NCBI GenBank assembly: GCA_019234815.1
Contig: JAFALA010000090.1
Coordinates: 46,857-110,856, forward strand
Source of the DNA: Burkholderiaceae bacterium
GTDB taxonomy: Bacteria > Pseudomonadota > Gammaproteobacteria > Burkholderiales > Burkholderiaceae_C
Length of the DNA: 64,000 nucleotides
Direction: 5' to 3'
The notes beneath the pieces were generated by a model. It searched no databases, had not been told where the DNA came from, and saw only the letters and a list, made by a program, of their open reading frames with translations. Shown in pieces: positions 48,653 to 58,859 of the stretch. The position numbers were made by a program, and so were the translations under genes. Position 1 is the first letter of the stretch. Every line of letters starts with the position of its first letter.

Positions 48653-49204
48653 TCAGACGACGCGTTCCAGCATCTTGTTAGCGCTGTCCTTGTAGCGGCA
48701 CTCTCCAAATACTTCATAGCCCAGATGGGCCGCGACCCGCAGTGAGGGCAGGTTGTCGCCGCCAATCAGGCACACCGTACGCGGCGGCACCAGGGCCTGG
48801 TCGATCCAGTCGTGAGCGGCCTTGGCGGCTTCCAGGGCGATGCCCTGCCCTTGCGCCGCCCGGGTCATGATCCAGGCCGCCTCGAGATGGCCGTCGAACA
48901 GCTCGCCCAGCCCCCGGTGGAAATCAGCCAGACCCGTTTCGCCCAAAAACACGCCGTCGGACTTCCTGAATACCGCAAAGAGGCCGAAGCCGAGCAGCGT
49001 CCAGTGCCCGGCGTAGCGCAAGAGCCTGTTCCAGGCATCTTCGCGAGACATCTGGGGCGCCGCAATGAACTTGAAAAGCTCGCGGTCCGAAAACATCGCG
49101 TACCAGGGTTCGAAATCGCTCAGCCGGTGCGGCCGGAGCAACAGCCTGTCCGTCTCGATGAGCGGCCCGGTTTCAACTGGATGGAGCACCGTTCTTTGTT
49201 TCAT
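48653..49204 (-). CDS. RimJ/RimL-type GNAT acetyltransferase
   Basis: 183 residues. ETDRLLLRPHRLSDFEPWYAMFSDREL is the typical opening, followed by FGLFAVFRKSDGVFLGETGLADF, AAWIMTRAAQGQGIALEAAKAAHDW (acetyl-CoA loop) and NLPSLRVAAHLGYEVFGE. Could modify a protein N-terminus or a small amine. Its ATG overlaps the stop of prsT (ATGA), so it is translated as the second gene of that operon. Confidence 0.9.
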   Translation of the reverse strand: MKQRTVLHPVETGPLIETDRLLLRPHRLSDFEPWYAMFSDRELFKFIAAPQMSREDAWNRLLRYAGHWTLLGFGLFAVFRKSDGVFLGETGLADFHRGLGELFDGHLEAAWIMTRAAQGQGIALEAAKAAHDWIDQALVPPRTVCLIGGDNLPSLRVAAHLGYEVFGECRYKDSANKMLERVV

Positions 49205-52017
49205 CCCGCCTCTTTCATCAGCTTCGCCACCTCGACCTGCTTGACATAGGCATTGCCCAGCTTGGACAGGCGGTCGAGTTCGGCGCGGGCCTGGGCCTTG
49301 TCGCCGGTCTGGATCAGGTAGCGCGCCAGGTTGAGACGGTAGTCATTGCCCTTGGGGTCCAGTTGCACGACGCGCTTCTGGGTGGCGAGCGCCTTGTCCC
49401 ATTGCTTATCCTCGGCGAGCGCCAGGGCATAGGTATCGAGGACGTTGGGCACGTTGGGCGCGTGCGCCACGGCTTTTTCGGCATAGGCCAGGGCGCCCGG
49501 CTCCTTGCGCTGCAGGCGTATCCAGGCCACGTTGTTGAGCACCAGGATCTGGTCCGGACGCTTCTTCAGGACGTCCTGGTAGCGGGACTCGGCGCCGGAC
49601 AGATCGCCGCTGGCCAACGCCCGGTCCGCCAGGTAGAGCGCGAAATCCTCGTCATTGGGGTGCTGTTTCTGCCAGCCGTCGGCAAAACGCTGCGCCTCGG
49701 CCTGACGTTGGGTGCCCAGGAGCACACTGTGCAGGCGTTCGGCGGCGTCGGAGGGGACGGGCATGGCAGCCAGCTTGCGATACACCGCCAGCGCGGCATC
49801 CCATTGCTGCTGCGATTCATCGATGCGGCCTTCGGCCAGGAAGCCGGCGGCGTCCTGCGGCAGCCGGCTCTGCCTGTCGCGGGCCCAGACCAGCGCGTCC
49901 TGCGGGTGCTGGGTCTGCAAAGCCAGCTGGATAGCTGTGTTGAACACGGGCGCGGCGTCGGGACTGATGGAAAAGGCTTTCGCCAGGTCGGCTTGCGCTG
50001 CGGCCCAGTTCTTCTCGGCCGCGTGCAGCTTGGCGGCGCCGAGGGCGCCCGCCGGACTTTCAGGCGCCATGGCGCTGAGCTTGCCGAAACTGCTGAGCGC
50101 CTGCGCGGAGTCCCCGGCGCTCCACTGCGCCATGGCCAGGCGCTCCAGCAGTTCTGGCTGGCTGGGCAAGGCCGCCACGGCCGATTGCGCCGCATTCAAG
50201 GCGCCCTTGTTGTCGCCCTGCCCGGCCAGCTGCTCGATCTGCACCAGCCTGGCCCTGGGGTTGCCAGGGTCGGCCTGCACGGCATCGGCCAGCACGCGCT
50301 GCACCTCGGCGGCTGGCGCGCCGGACTTCTGGCTCAACTCGGCCAGCGCCAGCAGGGCCGGGCTGTTCTTTGGATGGGTCTTGAGGAAGTCCTTGAGCCG
50401 GCCGATCGCCGCATCGGGTTTCTGCGCCTGCAGGTCCAGGGCCGACAGCCCGAGCACGCTGGGCAGGTACTGGGGGTCGAGCTTGAGCGAGGCCTCATAA
50501 GCTTGCCTGGCCTTGTCCAGCTCGTTCTTCAGGAGCCATGCGCGTGCGCGCAGCTGGTCGGGCATGGGGCTTTGCGGGATCTTTTTAGCCAGCTTGTCGA
50601 TCGCGTTCAGCGCCTGGGTGGCGTCGCGATGTTGGAGCTCCGCGCTGATCAGCGTCAGGTCGACGCGCGTGCCGGTGTCGGCAGCCGCCAGCCGGGTCAA
50701 GGCCGCCGTGGCAGCCTCGGTGCGGCCCTTGGCCATGTCCGCCAGGGCCATGGCGACATGCAAGCCTTGGTCGTCGGGCTTGATCTGCGATGCATGGCGG
50801 AACCACTCGTCAGACTGTTTGGTATCGCCCTGCATCAGCGCGGCTTCGGCGGCGATGCCAAAGGCCGCCGCGTCCTTCGATTGCGCGTCCAGCAAGGGGG
50901 TCAGGACTTGAATCACGTCGGCGGGCCGCTTGAGCTGCAGCAGCACTTGCGCATTCAGGCGCCGCATCAGATCGTTGTCGGGCGCCAGCTCGATGGCCTT
51001 GGCAGACAGGCTTTCAGCCTCGTTCAAATCATTGAGCTTGAGGCTGGCCAGGGCACCCAGGCGCAGCAGCACCTGGTTGTCAGGCGCATTGCGACGCAGC
51101 TCGTCCACCAATTCGCGCACGCGCTTGTAGTTGCCGGCGCCGTATTCCACCTGCGCTTCCAGCACCTGCGCACGCCCCGGCATCGCGCCCGCGGCCTTCA
51201 GCGCGGCCAGCTGCTGCTTGGCCGCCGGCACATCGTGCGCCTCCAGGGCCAGGGTGATCAGCGCCGCATGCGCGTCGAAGGACTTGGCATCCTGCGCCAG
51301 CGCCTGGCGGTAGGCTGCCATGGCGGCCGGCGCATCGCCCTTGACGCGCCAGAGCAGCTGGGCCCGCAGCAGCAAAGCCTCCATGTCGCGCGGATTCTTC
51401 TGGAGCAGGCCCTCGAGTTGCGCCAGCGCCGGCTCGACCTGATGCGTCTGCGCGAGCAGCCGCGCCTGCGCCAGCTGCACGGCATGCAGGTCTGGCGCCA
51501 GCGCCGAGGCCTCGTCCAGCAGGCTGCGCGCCGCATCGGTTTCATGCAGGCTCAGGTGCGCCGTGCTCAGGCTGACCTTGATGTCGGCCAGCGCGGCCTT
51601 GTCGCTCACGTCCTGCAGGCGCTCGGCCGTGAATTCGGCGATCAACTTCTGGGCCTGGCCCTTGCGAAGCAGGGTCTGGGCCAGCTGCGGCAAGACCTTG
51701 TCCTTGGCATAACCCTGTTCGAGCGCCTTGCGGTAGGACGCTTCCGCGCCGCCCAAATCGCCGGTGGCGAGTTGGGTCTCTGCGAACAGGAAGCGGCCTT
51801 CGGCATGGCCCGGATTTTTCAGCAGCAGGTTCTTCAGCTCGATGATGGCCGCCTTGGGCTCGTTCTTCTGCAGATCGGCCTTGGCCGCCTGCAGCATCTC
51901 CTGCTCGGACTCGCCGCCGCAGGCGCTCAGCAGCGCCAGGGACAAGCCGGCGGACAGACCCAGGGCCAGCATGGATGGCCGGAACGGGCTCGCTGTTGCG
52001 CGGTGCTTGATGCTCAT
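49201..52017 (-). CDS. prsT: PrsT-like TPR-repeat lipoprotein
   Basis: 938 residues from ATG 52017, with GAGGTG before it; ATG 52032 is an alternative. The lipobox LSAC (Cys33) is followed by CGGESEQEMLQAAKADLQKNEPKAAIIELKNLLLKNP (split), the opening of PrsT of exosortase/PEP-CTERM systems. About 20 TPR units follow, to the end. PrsT proteins are linked to export of an exopolysaccharide with the XrtA machinery, but no exosortase or PEP-CTERM gene is visible here. Confidence 0.75.
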   Translation of the reverse strand: MSIKHRATASPFRPSMLALGLSAGLSLALLSACGGESEQEMLQAAKADLQKNEPKAAIIELKNLLLKNPGHAEGRFLFAETQLATGDLGGAEASYRKALEQGYAKDKVLPQLAQTLLRKGQAQKLIAEFTAERLQDVSDKAALADIKVSLSTAHLSLHETDAARSLLDEASALAPDLHAVQLAQARLLAQTHQVEPALAQLEGLLQKNPRDMEALLLRAQLLWRVKGDAPAAMAAYRQALAQDAKSFDAHAALITLALEAHDVPAAKQQLAALKAAGAMPGRAQVLEAQVEYGAGNYKRVRELVDELRRNAPDNQVLLRLGALASLKLNDLNEAESLSAKAIELAPDNDLMRRLNAQVLLQLKRPADVIQVLTPLLDAQSKDAAAFGIAAEAALMQGDTKQSDEWFRHASQIKPDDQGLHVAMALADMAKGRTEAATAALTRLAAADTGTRVDLTLISAELQHRDATQALNAIDKLAKKIPQSPMPDQLRARAWLLKNELDKARQAYEASLKLDPQYLPSVLGLSALDLQAQKPDAAIGRLKDFLKTHPKNSPALLALAELSQKSGAPAAEVQRVLADAVQADPGNPRARLVQIEQLAGQGDNKGALNAAQSAVAALPSQPELLERLAMAQWSAGDSAQALSSFGKLSAMAPESPAGALGAAKLHAAEKNWAAAQADLAKAFSISPDAAPVFNTAIQLALQTQHPQDALVWARDRQSRLPQDAAGFLAEGRIDESQQQWDAALAVYRKLAAMPVPSDAAERLHSVLLGTQRQAEAQRFADGWQKQHPNDEDFALYLADRALASGDLSGAESRYQDVLKKRPDQILVLNNVAWIRLQRKEPGALAYAEKAVAHAPNVPNVLDTYALALAEDKQWDKALATQKRVVQLDPKGNDYRLNLARYLIQTGDKAQARAELDRLSKLGNAYVKQVEVAKLMKEAG

Positions 52018-52093
52018 ATTCACCTCACTCATTCCTTCGTTCGGTTCATCTTCGGTTCATCGCATCGGGCCGCCAATTCAAGGCGGCAGGACT

Positions 52094-53515
52094 CTATATA
52101 CGTACCACCGGCGCCCTCGCCGCCACCAAGGCGCCTGCGGCGCAGGTGACGGCCATCAGCACGAACACCAGGTGAAACGCAAACTGGATGTCGCTGGGCG
52201 GCAATAAAAGGAAATCACGAGCCGATGCACCCGCGGGCAAGCTGGGCAGCAATCCAAATATCAAGGCCCCGAAGACCGTCGTTCCCGCGGCCGCGCCCAT
52301 TGAGCGCGACAGGGAGGCCAGCGAAGTGGCCGTCGCCAGCCGGCCGCGCCCGGCCACCGTCTGCACGATGATCTGCGTGGTCGGCATCACCGTGCCGAAA
52401 CCCAGGCCGGTGACCACGCCCAGCGAGGCAATCATCTTGGGTTCGGCGCCCAGCCAGGCCAGCAAGCCTAAAGCGGTGGCAGACACCGCCAGGCCGACGG
52501 CGGGCACCCATTTGGGCAGCACGCCCATGGCCATGGCACGGCCTCCCGTCGTCGCGCCGAGCACGATGCCAGAACTGAGCGGCAGCATCAAGAGGCCCGA
52601 CTTGACGGCGCTGCTTTTCAGGAACAGCTGCATGTAGATGGGCAGGAAGAACACCAGCGCGAACATGCAGGCCGCGAACACCATGGTGCAGATCAGCGCC
52701 GCCCGTATCGCCGGCTGCGACAGCAATTCCAGGTCCAGGAAAGGCTGGCTGTGCCGGCGCTCATGGTGCAGCAGCACCAGCATGCCGATGAGCACGGTCA
52801 GCACCAACGCAATGCTGACCGGGGCCTGCCAGGCAAACCGATGCTGGACAGCCGACAGCCAATAAATGGTGCACGCCACGCAAAACGGGAACAGGCCCAG
52901 GCCCAGCCAGTCAACGCGGCTGTCCGCTCGGGCCGGGTGCGCCGGATGCTGCAGCTGCCGCAGGCGCCAGACGGCAAAGGCCGCAAGCGGCAGGTTGATC
53001 CAGAACAGCACCCGCCAGCTGAGATGCGCCACCACCAGGCCGCCCATCACCGGCCCGCCCACGGCCGCCAGCGTGAAGACGGCGGCAAAGTAGCCCTGGA
53101 AGCGGGCCCGCTCGCGCGGCGGAATCAGCTCGCCGATCATGGCCTGCGACAGCGTCATCAAGCCCCCGCCGCCCAGGCCTTGCAAGACCCGCGCCGCCAC
53201 CAGCATGGGCAAGCTCAGGGCCGAGGCGCAGCCGATCGAGCCCAGGGTGAACAGGCCCAGGCTCCACTGCAGGATGCGTCCGAGCCCGAAGCGGTCGCCT
53301 GCCCAGCCGTACAGGGGCACCGCCGCGGCGGCGGCCAGCAGGTACGCCACCGCGATCCAGGAGGTGTCGCGCAAGCCGCCCAGTTCGGCGGCGATCACGG
53401 GCGTGGCCGTGGCCAGCAGGGTCTGATCGACCGCGGCCATGAACATCGGCAGGAACACCGCCGAGAACACCGGCAGGAATTGCCTCAGATGAATGGGCTG
53501 CTGCGGCTCGTTCAT
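52094..53515 (-). CDS. MFS drug exporter, DHA2-like
   Basis: 473 residues, 14 hydrophobic segments. Motif A is GWAGDRFGLGRI, and the QTLLATATPVIAAELG opening, GGGGLMTLSQAMIGELIPPRERA and GPVMGGLV match DHA2/EmrB-type exporters. Expected to expel amphipathic toxicants by proton antiport. ATGA overlap with the DedA gene before it. Substrate unknown. Confidence 0.88.
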   Translation of the reverse strand: MNEPQQPIHLRQFLPVFSAVFLPMFMAAVDQTLLATATPVIAAELGGLRDTSWIAVAYLLAAAAAVPLYGWAGDRFGLGRILQWSLGLFTLGSIGCASALSLPMLVAARVLQGLGGGGLMTLSQAMIGELIPPRERARFQGYFAAVFTLAAVGGPVMGGLVVAHLSWRVLFWINLPLAAFAVWRLRQLQHPAHPARADSRVDWLGLGLFPFCVACTIYWLSAVQHRFAWQAPVSIALVLTVLIGMLVLLHHERRHSQPFLDLELLSQPAIRAALICTMVFAACMFALVFFLPIYMQLFLKSSAVKSGLLMLPLSSGIVLGATTGGRAMAMGVLPKWVPAVGLAVSATALGLLAWLGAEPKMIASLGVVTGLGFGTVMPTTQIIVQTVAGRGRLATATSLASLSRSMGAAAGTTVFGALIFGLLPSLPAGASARDFLLLPPSDIQFAFHLVFVLMAVTCAAGALVAARAPVVRI

Positions 53516-54195
53516 AGATCGTCAAGCGCGACGTCGGACCCCTTGTCGGATCTCTTGTCGGGCCTCTTGCGCCCCTTCCAGACCCCCCAGATCACGAACA
53601 GCCCCGGCAGGAGCAGCATGCCCCAGATGATCTTTTCCAGGTTGTGCTTGACCCAGGGCACGTTGCCGAACACATAGCCCGCAAGGGTCACGCTGCAGAT
53701 CCACAGCACGCCGCCGGTGACGTCGAAGAAGGTGAACTTGCGCCGCGTCATCTGCGCCACGCCGGCCACGAAGGGGGCAAAGGTGCGGACAAAGGGAATG
53801 AACCGCGCAATCACGATGGTCAGCCCGCCGTAGCGCTCATAGAACTCGTGCGCCTGCAAGAAGGCCTTGCGGTTGAAGAAGCGCGAGGACTCCCAGTGGA
53901 ACACCCTGGGGCCGAACAGGCGCCCGAGCGCGTAATTGGTCTGGTTGCCCAGCACGGCGGCCGCGCTCAGCAGTGCCAGGCTTGCGCCCAGGTCGAGCAG
54001 GCCCGTGCCGCACATGGTGCCGACCACGAACAGCAGCGAGTCGCCCGGCAGCACCGGCGTGACCACCAGGCCGGTCTCGGCAAAGATGATCAGGAACAGC
54101 AGCCCGTAGATCCACGGACCGTAGGCGGCCACGAAATGGGTCAGGTGCTGGTCGACGTGCAGCACGAAATCGATGACGGAAGCGAGTAGATCCAT
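53512..54195 (-). CDS. DedA family inner membrane protein
   Basis: 227 residues. It has AETGLVVTPVLPGDSLLF (first re-entrant E/D motif), GNQTNYALGRLFGPRVF, and HEFYERYGGLTIVIARFIPFVRTFAPFVAG with the conserved Arg pair. DedA proteins move undecaprenyl phosphate or phospholipids and affect proton motive force. The C-terminus is charged (KGRKRPDKRSDKGSD). Divergent from mutL (58 bp between starts). Confidence 0.94.
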   Translation of the reverse strand: MDLLASVIDFVLHVDQHLTHFVAAYGPWIYGLLFLIIFAETGLVVTPVLPGDSLLFVVGTMCGTGLLDLGASLALLSAAAVLGNQTNYALGRLFGPRVFHWESSRFFNRKAFLQAHEFYERYGGLTIVIARFIPFVRTFAPFVAGVAQMTRRKFTFFDVTGGVLWICSVTLAGYVFGNVPWVKHNLEKIIWGMLLLPGLFVIWGVWKGRKRPDKRSDKGSDVALDDL

Positions 54196-54253
54196 GGCCG
54201 GGCATTATGGCGGCTGCCCGTGACGCACTGGCGCGTCCCTACAATCCGGCGCC

Positions 54254-56257
54254 ATGGATGTTTCTTCGCCTTCTCCTTTTTCTTCACCTGGATCGGCCCC
54301 CGCCCAGCTCCCCTTCTCCGACTCGGCCGCACCCGCACGCCGCGTCATCCAGGAGCTGCCGGACGAACTGGTCAGCCAGATCGCCGCCGGCGAGGTGGTG
54401 GAGCGCCCGGCGTCGGTGGTGCGCGAACTGGTCGACAACGCGCTCGATGCCGGCGCCGGCCAGATCCAGCTCAAGCTGATGGCCGGCGGCGTGCGCGCCA
54501 TCGTGGTGGAGGACGACGGCCTGGGCATTCCGGTGGAAGAACTGCCTCTGGCGCTCAAGCGCCACGCCACCAGCAAGATCCGCAACCTGGAGGATCTCGA
54601 ATCGGTCTCGACCATGGGCTTTCGCGGCGAGGCGCTGGCCGCGATCGCGTCTGTCTCCGACTTGGCGATCGCCACGCGCATCGAGGGCGCCGCGCACGGG
54701 CACCGCCTGGAAGCCCGCAGCGGCGAGCTCAAGGTGGCGGCGCGCGCGCGCGGCACCAGCGTGGAGGTGCGCGAGCTGTTCTTCAGCACGCCGGCGCGGC
54801 GCAAGTTCCTGAAGACCGACGTCACCGAGCTGGCGCACTGCATGGAAGCCGTGCGCCGCCACGCGCTGGCCCGCCCCGACGTGGGCTTTACCGTCTGGCA
54901 CGAAGGCAAGCTCGTGACGCAATGGCGGCCCAGCAGTTCCGAACAGCGCCTGGCCGAGGTGCTGGGCGCCGAATTCATGGCGCAAAGCCGCGCCGTGTAT
55001 GCCGAGAACGGGCCCTTGCGCGTCTACGGCCGGGCCGGCCTGCCCGAGGCGGCGCGCAGCCGCAGCGACATGCAGTACGTCTATGTCAACGGCCGCTTTG
55101 TGCGCGACAAGCTGATCGCCCACGGCATACGCAGCGCCTATGAGGACGTGCTGCACGGCAACCGCCAGCCCAGCTATGTGCTGTTCATCGACATCGCGCC
55201 CGACCGGGTCGACGTCAACGTGCACCCGACCAAGATCGAGGTGCGCTTCCGGGATGGCCGCGAAGTCCACCAGAAGGTCCGTTTCGCCGTGCAGGACGCC
55301 TTGGCTCTGTCCAATGCCAATGTCAGCGCCGAGGCAACGCCCGCCGACGCCCTGCCCACGCCCGAAGCCGCTGCGGCATTCGCGGCCTCGGTGGCGGGCA
55401 ACCGCCCCGGCCCGGGCCAGGCGCCGGCCTGGTTCCGCGAGGCCGATATGCCTTTGGCTCAGCCCGGACTGCCGGCACAAGAGCAACGAGCCGGCTACGG
55501 CGCGCGCAGCGAAACCCCGAGCTGGCGTGCCAACCGCCAGACCTCGCTGGGCCTGAGCGAAGTGGCGGCGCTCTACGGACCGGGATCTGCCAGCTCGAGT
55601 TCAGGCTCCGGCTCCATCACCGACACGCCCGCGCCAGTGCCTGCGGCGGCGCCCACCCCCTTGCCGCCTGGCGAATGGCCGCTGGGCCGCGCCATCGCGC
55701 AGATCGGCGGCATCTATGTGCTGGCCGAGAACGCGCAGGGCCTGGTGATCGTCGACATGCACGCCGCGCATGAACGCGTGGTCTACGAGCGCCTCAAGGC
55801 CAGCCTGGGCGCCGCGGCCATCGAGTCGCAGCCGCTGCTGATTCCGGTGACGTTCTCCGCCACCCCGCACGAGATCGCGACCACCGAGGCGCAGGCCGAT
55901 ACGCTGACGCGGCTGGGCCTGGATGTGGCGCCGCTCTCGGCCCAGGTCTTGGCCGTGCGCGCCCGGCCCGCCGCGCTCGACGGCGGCGACGTGGTCGAGC
56001 TGGTGCGCGGCGTGCTGGCCGAGCTGGCGCAGTTCGATGCCAGCCACGCGATCGAGCGGGCGCAGCACGAGATCCTGGCCACCATGGCCTGCCACGGCGC
56101 GGTCCGCGCCAACCGGCAGCTGACGCTGGACGAGATGAATGCTTTGCTGCGCGACATGGAACGCACCGAGCGCGCCGACCAATGCAACCACGGCCGCCCC
56201 ACCTGGCGCCAGCTCAGCATCCGCGAACTTGATGGTCTGTTTCTGCGCGGACGCTGA
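54254..56257 (+). CDS. mutL: DNA mismatch repair protein MutL (endonuclease-type)
   Basis: 667 residues. GHKL ATPase: [23 protein letters not shown] and GFRGEAL. A Pro/Ser-rich linker spans ~340-480. The dimerisation domain has [12 protein letters not shown] (the DQHAx2Ex4E metal motif), ACHGAVRAN and CNHGRPT (C-P-H-G-R type), so it should nick DNA itself and does not need MutH. E. coli MutL lacks these residues. Followed by a 6-bp inverted repeat ACCACG...CGTGGT (56267-56290) before the next gene. Confidence 0.95.
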   Translation: MDVSSPSPFSSPGSAPAQLPFSDSAAPARRVIQELPDELVSQIAAGEVVERPASVVRELVDNALDAGAGQIQLKLMAGGVRAIVVEDDGLGIPVEELPLALKRHATSKIRNLEDLESVSTMGFRGEALAAIASVSDLAIATRIEGAAHGHRLEARSGELKVAARARGTSVEVRELFFSTPARRKFLKTDVTELAHCMEAVRRHALARPDVGFTVWHEGKLVTQWRPSSSEQRLAEVLGAEFMAQSRAVYAENGPLRVYGRAGLPEAARSRSDMQYVYVNGRFVRDKLIAHGIRSAYEDVLHGNRQPSYVLFIDIAPDRVDVNVHPTKIEVRFRDGREVHQKVRFAVQDALALSNANVSAEATPADALPTPEAAAAFAASVAGNRPGPGQAPAWFREADMPLAQPGLPAQEQRAGYGARSETPSWRANRQTSLGLSEVAALYGPGSASSSSGSGSITDTPAPVPAAAPTPLPPGEWPLGRAIAQIGGIYVLAENAQGLVIVDMHAAHERVVYERLKASLGAAAIESQPLLIPVTFSATPHEIATTEAQADTLTRLGLDVAPLSAQVLAVRARPAALDGGDVVELVRGVLAELAQFDASHAIERAQHEILATMACHGAVRANRQLTLDEMNALLRDMERTERADQCNHGRPTWRQLSIRELDGLFLRGR

Positions 56258-56319
56258 GTTGCAGGTACCACGGTCCGCGGCCATCGTGGTCCAATACATG
56301 TCTTAGACACCCAAGCAGC

Positions 56320-57783
56320 ATGGCGACCCTCACACTCAAGAAAAAGACCGGTGGACCGAGCAGCCACCGCAAATCCCCCGGTAAGCCCGGCGGCCCCAGG
56401 TCCGCGGCAGGCGACGAGCAGCCGGAGCGCCGCAAGCCGCTGCGCGGCGCCGGCGTGTCGCGCGTGCGTCCGACGCTGGAGCAGGCCCAGAAGGAGCGCG
56501 CCGAGCGCCAGGCTGCCTACGAGGCCCGCAAGGCCCAGGCCGAGCGCAGCGCCAGGGCAGGCAGGCCGGACGCGCCGTCGCGCCCCGCGCGCCCATCGGG
56601 ACCCACCGAACGCTTCGGCAAACCCGTGGACGCACGCTTCGAGCATGGCACGGGCCGCCGTCGCGGCGACGCCGACATGCCCTCGCGCGAACGCCAACCC
56701 ATGGGCGAAGGGAATTTCGGCCGCCATCCCGACGACCGCTTCAACGACAGCTTTGACGAACGCTTCCGCGCACGGCCCCGCGATCGATTCGAAAATCGTG
56801 GCGCGGGCCAGGCCGCTCCCCAGGCCGCTCCCGTCAACCGACGGCCCGACGAGCGCCATCGTCCCCCCTACGAGACAGCACGCCGCGATCAACGGCGCAC
56901 AACCGGGCCGCACGGCGGCTTCCCTGCCCATCCCCGCGAGGAACGCGACGAATACGCGTCCGGCGGCGAGGCCGAGGGCCTGCGCCTGTCCAAGCGCCTC
57001 AGCGAGCTGGGCATGGCCTCGCGCCGTGAAGCCGACGAATGGATTGAAGCCGGCTGGGTGCGGGTGGACGGCAAGCTGGCCGTGCTGGGCCAGCGCGTGG
57101 CGCCGGACGCCAAGATCGAGATCGACCCCGCCGCCCACAAGCAGCAGGCGCAGCGCGTCACCATCCTGATCAACAAGCCCATCGGCTATGTCTCTGGCCA
57201 GGCCGAAGACGGCTACGAACCCGCCTCGGTGCTGATCAAGACCGACACGCACTGGGAAGACGATGCGTCGGGCCTGAAATACCACATCGGCCATTCGCGC
57301 GGCCTGGCGCCTGCGGGGCGCCTGGACATCGACTCGACCGGCCTGCTGGTGCTCACGCAGGACGGCCGCATCGCCAAGGCCTTGATCGGCGAGGACTCAC
57401 AGATCGAGAAGGAGTACCTGGTGCGCGTCGAGTATGTGGGCCTGCCCGGCCAAACAGCCGAAGCGCCTGAAACGCCAGAACCGCAGGAGCCTGGAGCCGA
57501 ACCCAGGCGGCCTTCCGAACTGCTGCCGGCGCAAGCCCTGGCGCTGCTCAACCACGGCCTGTCGCTCGACGGCGTGGCGCTGCGCCCTGCCAAGGTCAGC
57601 TGGGCCAATGAAGACCAACTGCGCTTCGTGCTGCGGGAAGGCCGCAAGCGCCAGATCCGCCGCATGTGCGAGCTGGTCGGGCTCAAGGTCACAGCGCTCA
57701 AGCGCGTGCGCATCGGCCGCATCACGCTGTCGCACCTGCCTGTGGGGCAATGGCGCTTCCTCGCGCCCTGGGAACGTTTCTGA
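56320..57783 (+). CDS. RsuA/RluB/RluF-family pseudouridine synthase with a long basic N-terminal tail
   Basis: 487 residues. The catalytic part begins near residue 220 with an S4 RNA-binding domain ([32 protein letters not shown]). The TruB-fold with [18 protein letters not shown] carries the catalytic Asp (~335) and closes with [16 protein letters not shown]. Before it lies a ~220-residue Arg/Pro/Gly-rich, probably disordered tail with repeated R-F and DRF units. A Pro/Glu insert interrupts the core near residue 390. The exact rRNA target (RluB or RluF type) cannot be fixed. Between mutL and miaA. Confidence 0.85.
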   Translation: MATLTLKKKTGGPSSHRKSPGKPGGPRSAAGDEQPERRKPLRGAGVSRVRPTLEQAQKERAERQAAYEARKAQAERSARAGRPDAPSRPARPSGPTERFGKPVDARFEHGTGRRRGDADMPSRERQPMGEGNFGRHPDDRFNDSFDERFRARPRDRFENRGAGQAAPQAAPVNRRPDERHRPPYETARRDQRRTTGPHGGFPAHPREERDEYASGGEAEGLRLSKRLSELGMASRREADEWIEAGWVRVDGKLAVLGQRVAPDAKIEIDPAAHKQQAQRVTILINKPIGYVSGQAEDGYEPASVLIKTDTHWEDDASGLKYHIGHSRGLAPAGRLDIDSTGLLVLTQDGRIAKALIGEDSQIEKEYLVRVEYVGLPGQTAEAPETPEPQEPGAEPRRPSELLPAQALALLNHGLSLDGVALRPAKVSWANEDQLRFVLREGRKRQIRRMCELVGLKVTALKRVRIGRITLSHLPVGQWRFLAPWERF

Positions 57784-57801
57784 GCACCACCGCCCCCTGT
57801 C

Positions 57802-58731
57802 ATGAATGAGTTTTCGCCCATCTGCCTGGCCGGCCCCACCGGCACGGGCAAAACGGCCTGCGCGCTGAAGATTGCCGACTACCTGCCGGTGGAGATCATC
57901 AGCGTCGACTCGGCGCTGGTCTATCGCGGCATGGACATCGGCACCGCCAAGCCGAGCAGCGCCGAGCGCGCCGCCGTGCCGCACCACCTGATCGACATCA
58001 TCGATCCGCTCGACTCCTATTCGGCCGCCGAATTCGCCCGCAGCGCGCAGAGCCTGGCAACCGAGATCCGGTCGCGCGGACGCCTGCCCCTGCTGGTGGG
58101 CGGCACCATGCTGTACTTCAAGGCGCTGTTCGAGGGCCTGTCGGACCTGCCGCAAGGCGACGAGGATCTGCGCGACAAGCTCGACGCCCAGGCCGCCGAA
58201 ATCGGCTGGCCCGCCATGCACGCCGAACTGGCGCGCGTGGACCCCACCACCGCCGACCGCCTGGCCCCCAACGACTCGCAGCGCATCCAGCGCGCATTGG
58301 AGGTCTGGCATATCACCGGGCGGCCCCTGTCGGTGCTGTACGCCGAGCAGAGCCGCAGCACCGGTGTCGACTGGCCGCTGATTTCGCTGGAGCCGCGCGA
58401 CCGCGCCTGGCTGCACCAGCGGCTCGACCAGCGTTTCGAACAGATGCTGGCGCAAGGCCTGCTCGACGAGGTGCGCGCCCTGCGCGAACGCGGCGACCTG
58501 CACCTGGGTCTGCCCTCCATGCGCTGCGTGGGCTACCGCCAAGCCTGGGAGGCCCTCGCCGCCAACGACTTCAGCGACCTGTCCGAACGCGGCGCTGCGG
58601 CGACGCGCCAACTGGCCAAGCGCCAGATCACCTGGCTGCGCTCCATGCCCAAACGCCTGGTGGTGGCCTGCGACGAACCGCAGGCCGACCTGCACGTACT
58701 GGCCCTGCTGCAGCGGCTGATGGCGGCCTGA
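57802..58731 (+). CDS. miaA: tRNA dimethylallyltransferase
   Basis: 309 residues. [17 protein letters not shown] (P-loop), [16 protein letters not shown] (DSxQ/DSAL loop), [15 protein letters not shown], and [25 protein letters not shown], then [11 protein letters not shown]: all motifs for adding the isopentenyl group to A37 of UNN-reading tRNAs. It lies 18 bp after the pseudouridine synthase and in the common mutL-miaA neighbourhood, but without hfq. Confidence 0.97.
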   Translation: MNEFSPICLAGPTGTGKTACALKIADYLPVEIISVDSALVYRGMDIGTAKPSSAERAAVPHHLIDIIDPLDSYSAAEFARSAQSLATEIRSRGRLPLLVGGTMLYFKALFEGLSDLPQGDEDLRDKLDAQAAEIGWPAMHAELARVDPTTADRLAPNDSQRIQRALEVWHITGRPLSVLYAEQSRSTGVDWPLISLEPRDRAWLHQRLDQRFEQMLAQGLLDEVRALRERGDLHLGLPSMRCVGYRQAWEALAANDFSDLSERGAAATRQLAKRQITWLRSMPKRLVVACDEPQADLHVLALLQRLMAA

Positions 58732-58859
58732 CCCCGATCCGTTTCCTTCAAGCCAGCGCGCGGCGGGCTTGCCTTGCATCAAGGCGCGATAAGCTGTTTC
58801 ACGGTCAGATGATCGTTGTGGTCAAGAACAACAAAGCCCCGGCTGGAGGAGACGTGTCC

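Noticed and set aside
58750-58800. CAAGCC/GGCTTG and CCTTG/CAAGG hairpins after miaA as terminators
   Set aside because: Stems are short and no T-run follows on either strand.
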